DNA of 64,000 nucleotides from Novosphingobium album (ex Hu et al. 2023) (GTDB lineage Bacteria; Pseudomonadota; Alphaproteobacteria; Sphingomonadales; Sphingomonadaceae). The stretch lies in NCBI RefSeq assembly GCF_022832385.1, contig NZ_JALHLE010000001.1, forward strand, positions 181,753 through 245,752. The letters run 5' to 3'. Position numbers and translations under genes: made by a program. Of the stretch, positions 59,718-64,000 are shown in pieces. The notes beneath the pieces are model-generated. The model was not told the origin of the DNA. It saw only the letters and a program-made list of their open reading frames with translations, and searched no databases. Position 1 is the stretch's first letter, and each line of letters begins with the position of its first letter.

Positions 59718-60581
59718 TCAGTCTTCTCCATTGGAAACAGGAATGGCGGAAATCGCCGCGAGCTTGGCCCCCAGTCCGGCTGGAGGCGGTAAAATCCCGA
59801 GTTCGCCAAGCGCCTGCTGCCGCTTGACCGTATTTTCGGTCATCAGCGGCGCGATGCCGAGCGCGCGAAGCATCTGGGCGGCTTCTTCCATCTCGACGGC
59901 ACGGCGGCGCCCGTGAACGAGCATGCGGTCCAGATTGTAGTCGGCACGCTCCCGCCACGAGGTCGTCTTCTCGCTGGCGTCGAGGGAGGCCAGCACATCG
60001 TCGACCACGCCTTCGGCCTCAGCCGCAAGCATCATCTCTGCGGTCAGCGCCTCGAGCCCCTTGACCATGACCGAACGCACAAGCTTGATCGCTGAGGCCC
60101 GGCCCACGGCATCGCCCGCGATGCGGACATTGGTAAAACCTGCGCCTTCAAGCGCGGCCCCTGCGTCCTGCGCATCCGGCCCCGACAACAGGAGCGGCAC
60201 GGCAAGGCGCGCCGGGGTGACGGGGGCAAGAACGGCAACGTCGACATACCCCCCCTGCCCTTGGGCAACGGCAGCCGCCCCCGCCCGCTTGGTATCCGGC
60301 GCAACCGAGTTCATGTCGCAGAACAGTGCACCGGGCGCGAGCAGCGGCGCGCAAGCCTGTGCTACACCGAGCGCCTGATCGCCGGTGACCAGCGACAGAA
60401 CCAGCGAAGCCCCCTCAAGCGCCTCAGCCGCAGTTGCGCAGGCTGTTACGCCCAGCTCCACCATTACCCGAGCGCGCTCGGAAGCAATATCGAATGCATG
60501 GGCGTTCCCGCCCCACGCAGCAGCGCGGGCAAACGTCGATCCAGCCTCGCCGAAACCTATTATGCCGATGGAATTTTCCAT
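59718..60581 (-). CDS. DUF1932 NAD(P)-binding protein in the lig operon
   Basis: A 287-residue two-domain protein: N-terminal Rossmann fold GIIGFGEAGSTFARAAAWGG, then VLSLVTGDQAL, CDMNSVAPDT and YVDVAVLAPV, typical of 3-hydroxyisobutyrate/6-phosphogluconate dehydrogenase relatives; the C-terminal DUF1932 helical domain contains SAIKLVRSVMVKGLEALTAEMML with the conserved Lys. It is the first gene of the minus-strand lig arm. No step of protocatechuate cleavage lacks an enzyme, so it may act on a related hydroxyacid. No product can be named. Confidence 0.78.
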   Translation of the reverse strand: MENSIGIIGFGEAGSTFARAAAWGGNAHAFDIASERARVMVELGVTACATAAEALEGASLVLSLVTGDQALGVAQACAPLLAPGALFCDMNSVAPDTKRAGAAAVAQGQGGYVDVAVLAPVTPARLAVPLLLSGPDAQDAGAALEGAGFTNVRIAGDAVGRASAIKLVRSVMVKGLEALTAEMMLAAEAEGVVDDVLASLDASEKTTSWRERADYNLDRMLVHGRRRAVEMEEAAQMLRALGIAPLMTENTVKRQQALGELGILPPPAGLGAKLAAISAIPVSNGED

Positions 60582-60635
60582 GTCCCCAAGGTGGACCAGT
60601 CAGTCACGGCCTTGCCAATCGGAACTGCCCCCGAC

Positions 60636-60709
60636 CCATAAGCCTTTCCTAATCAGATAAGCATGGAATTAACCTGAAACCGTGCTTTTCACGGCTCCGC
60701 CCCATAAGT
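60636..60709. promoter_or_regulatory. ATAAG repeats in the promoter of the minus-strand lig arm
   Basis: CCATAAGCC, GATAAGCAT and CCATAAGTT (cores at 60638, 60657 and 60704) are three similar elements in the 134-bp gap between DUF1932 and the LysR stop. TAAT...ATTA at 60650-60671 encloses the second. They may be LysR sites, but no regular T-N11-A pair was established. Confidence 0.4.
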
Positions 60710-60715
60710 TGTCTA

Positions 60716-61873
60716 TTAGAATTCCGTCAGAGCCTCGCTCGCAGCGACAAGGTCCTCGATGAAATGGCGCTGCACTTCGGTAGGTCTCCACGAGGCCCGC
60801 CAGGTCATCCCGATCGTGCGCCCCAGTCCCTGCGGCAAACGCACGAGTTGCACCAGCCATCCCGCTTCGAGTTCGACTGCAACCTGATCAGGCGACAGCA
60901 GTGTGAGAAAATCACTGTCGATCAGCAACTGGCGGACCATCATCACCGATCCGGACTCGATCGGAACGGCCGGAGGCTTCATACCGGAGCGGCCGAAGTA
61001 TCTGTCGAAGCTGTCACGCAAGGGCGCACCGGACGGTGGCAGAACCCAGTCATAGCGCGCGAGATCCTCCATCCCGGGTTCAGCACCCACCAGCGGATGG
61101 CCCGCTCGGCAAAACACCGCCGGCAGGTCATCGAACAACGGCGTCTGGACCAGATCCTCCTCCAGCAACGGATCCCGCAAAGCCCCTACCATTACATCCA
61201 GTGCGCCCTGCCGCAGGGGACCGAGCAATTCCGACCGCGAACCTTCGGCGATCCGCAAGCGGACCTTGGGGTGGCGCCGGATGAAACGCGTCACGGCGCC
61301 GGGCAGGACACGGGCCCGCGACAGCGGCATGGCGCCGACGGCAATGCGCCGCGTCTCCCGCCCCTTGAGCGCCTCGATTTCGGTCAGGCCAGTCTCCAGT
61401 TCGATTCGCGCAAGACGCAGCGACTGCACGACAGCCTGCCCGCCTTCGGTCAAAGCAATGACCTTGCCCCGGCGCTCGACCAGCTTGCGCCTCATGGCCG
61501 TCGACAAGTCCGCCACCGCGCGATGAATGGACGGCAGTGACAGACCGGACACCTGACTGGCTCCCGCGTAGCTCCCCTGATCGGCAAGGATCAGCAGCGC
61601 CCTGAGGCGCGGCATAGTGACATGGGGCGTGTTGAGATGCCGCATGGCAGCATCGATGCGCGGTGCGAACAGCAACGCGGCTTCAGTTGGCTTCATGCCA
61701 TCGAAGCGGCGCTCGAACAGCAGCACGCCGAGCTGCTTTTCCAGCCGCCCAAGCGCCTGCGTTATCGCTGGCTGGCTAAGGTTTACCGCGTCCGCAGCGG
61801 CATTCACCTTGCCAAGTTCGACGATTTTGGCGGTCGCCTGCAAGTGCCGAAGGTTGAACTTCCAAATTTCCAT
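60716..61873 (-). CDS. LysR family regulator with two N-terminal HTH domains (LigR candidate)
   Basis: A 385-residue regulator, about 80 longer than a usual LysR protein (around 300). The first wHTH is about residues 5-60 ([20 protein letters not shown]...[17 protein letters not shown]); a second, LysR-like wHTH follows at about 90-145 ([20 protein letters not shown]...[20 protein letters not shown]). The remaining effector-binding domain ([20 protein letters not shown]...) is standard. It lies between the two divergent lig arms, the position expected of an activator such as SYK-6 LigR. ATG 61873 has AAGAG upstream; TTG at 61891 does not. Confidence 0.87.
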   Translation of the reverse strand: MEIWKFNLRHLQATAKIVELGKVNAAADAVNLSQPAITQALGRLEKQLGVLLFERRFDGMKPTEAALLFAPRIDAAMRHLNTPHVTMPRLRALLILADQGSYAGASQVSGLSLPSIHRAVADLSTAMRRKLVERRGKVIALTEGGQAVVQSLRLARIELETGLTEIEALKGRETRRIAVGAMPLSRARVLPGAVTRFIRRHPKVRLRIAEGSRSELLGPLRQGALDVMVGALRDPLLEEDLVQTPLFDDLPAVFCRAGHPLVGAEPGMEDLARYDWVLPPSGAPLRDSFDRYFGRSGMKPPAVPIESGSVMMVRQLLIDSDFLTLLSPDQVAVELEAGWLVQLVRLPQGLGRTIGMTWRASWRPTEVQRHFIEDLVAASEALTEF

Positions 61874-61894
61874 GCGACCACTCTTAGCCAAAAC

Positions 61895-61911
61895 CTATCG
61901 CTTGACCATAG
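61895..61911. promoter_or_regulatory. candidate LysR box between lysR and ligK
   Basis: CTAT-N9-ATAG (CTATCGCTTGACCATAG) is an inverted repeat in the 100-bp gap between the LysR gene and ligK, 63-79 bp upstream of ligK. Its shape fits a LysR T-N11-A site. Recognition by the adjacent regulator is inferred. Confidence 0.5.
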
Positions 61912-61973
61912 TTTCTCTTTCCCCTGCCTTTGCGCGCGCGTCATGGATGCAAGCCCAAAAAGGAGCATTCAGC

Positions 61974-62637
61974 ATGGGTATCGTCGTCCAGAATATCGCG
62001 CGCGCGGCCCCGGAAGTGATCGACGGGCTGGCCGCCTGCGGCGTCGCTACTGTCCACGAAGCGCAAGGACGCACTGGCCTTCTCGCCAGCTACATGCGCC
62101 CGATCTATTCCGGCGCCCGCATCGCCGGCTCGGCCGTGACCATCAGCGCACCTCCGGGCGACAACTGGATGGTCCACGTTGCCATCGAGCAGTTGAAGGA
62201 AGGCGACCTCCTCCTCCTCGCCCCGACCAGCCCCTGCGAAGACGGCTATTTCGGCGACCTTCTCGCCACCAGCGCACAGGCGCGCGGCTGCCGCGGCCTG
62301 ATCATCGATGCCAGCGTGCGGGACGTGCGCGATCTCACCGAAATGCAGTTCCCGGTCTGGTCCAAGGCGATCTACGCACAGGGCACGGTCAAGAACACGC
62401 TCGGCTCGGTCAACGTGCCCGTCGTCTGCGCCAACTGCGCGGTGAACCCGGGCGACGTGATCGTGGCCGACGATGACGGTGTCGTCTGCGTACCGCGCGC
62501 AAAGGCCGAGGAAGTCCTCAAGGCCGCTCAGGCGCGCGAAGCCAACGAAGGCGAAAAGCGCGAGAAGCTGGCTTCGGGCGTGCTCGGCCTCGACATGTAC
62601 AAGATGCGCGAGCGCCTCGAGAAGGAAGGCCTCAAGT

Positions 62638-62645
<8 letters not shown>
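61974..62645 (+). CDS. ligK: 4-carboxy-4-hydroxy-2-oxoadipate aldolase LigK
   Basis: Cleaves 4-carboxy-4-hydroxy-2-oxoadipate to pyruvate and oxaloacetate, the last step of the pathway. A 223-residue HMG/CHA aldolase-fold (RraA-like) protein: [33 protein letters not shown], the metal/substrate loop [19 protein letters not shown] (Arg-Asp pair), and [14 protein letters not shown]. The ATG at 61974 has AGGAG eight bases upstream. First gene of the plus-strand arm; it overlaps ligU by 8 bp. Confidence 0.93.

Positions 62646-64000
<1,355 letters not shown>

Overview
The window looks like chromosomal DNA of a sphingomonad alphaproteobacterium, most likely Novosphingobium or a close relative. The evidence is high GC with G/C-ending codons, a SciP (DUF1153) cell-cycle regulator, a CckA hybrid kinase, an alphaproteobacterial LexA box (GAAC-N7-GAAC) upstream of recA, the slt/dapA/smpB neighbourhood, and a complete Sphingobium-type protocatechuate 4,5-cleavage (lig) cluster. 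I saw no rRNA or tRNA genes, CRISPR arrays, insertion sequences or prophage genes.

Layout. (1) 1-18.4 kb is a housekeeping block: sciP, NAD-dependent DNA ligase, DUF2165, GNAT-recN, bamD, a CPA2 antiporter, alaS-(membrane protein)-glsA, a class A beta-lactamase, recA with an SOS box, and smpB-DUF2062-cckA. Many genes overlap by 4 bp (ATGA/GTGA) and so are probably translationally coupled. (2) 18.4-26.1 kb holds an NTF2-like protein and an S9 peptidase lying between smpB and dapA, then a lytic transglycosylase, a small membrane ORF, an acyltransferase and GreB. (3) 26.2-51 kb is an accessory catabolic region with housekeeping genes (sthA, rlmN) interspersed. It has three Rieske oxygenase alpha subunits (one broken by two compensating frameshifts), two TauD-type dioxygenases, two NTF2-like proteins each directly behind a Rieske gene, two TetR regulators, a DUF7064/7065-like protein, a crotonase, a double-hotdog dehydratase-like protein, an SDR, and an operon of glutaryl-CoA-dehydrogenase-like enzyme, fused two-component E1 and malonyltransferase-like protein. 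(4) 51.2-54.3 kb has a TonB-dependent receptor and a GcvA-like LysR regulator. (5) 54.3-64 kb is the protocatechuate meta-cleavage cluster in two divergent arms around a LysR gene: DUF1932-ligJ-vanA-like-ligA-ligB-ligC-AKR on the minus strand and ligK-ligU-ligI (cut by the window end) on the plus strand.

How the genes work together. The lig arms encode every enzyme from protocatechuate to pyruvate and oxaloacetate (LigAB, LigC, LigI, LigU, LigJ, LigK). A vanillate-demethylase-type Rieske oxygenase sits inside the same overlapping operon, so O-demethylation feeds ring cleavage directly. The 26-51 kb region resembles a second catabolic module whose substrate cannot be read from sequence: oxygenases would attack first, and CoA-ester enzymes would follow. 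A near-identical 17-bp element lies upstream of both the second TauD gene and the second Rieske gene, on either side of a tetR gene, which suggests one small regulon. The items I consider most worth follow-up are this candidate TetR regulon, the Rieske-alpha/NTF2-like gene pairs, the double-frameshift Rieske gene, the E1/malonyltransferase/acyl-CoA dehydrogenase operon, and the LysR protein with two N-terminal DNA-binding domains.
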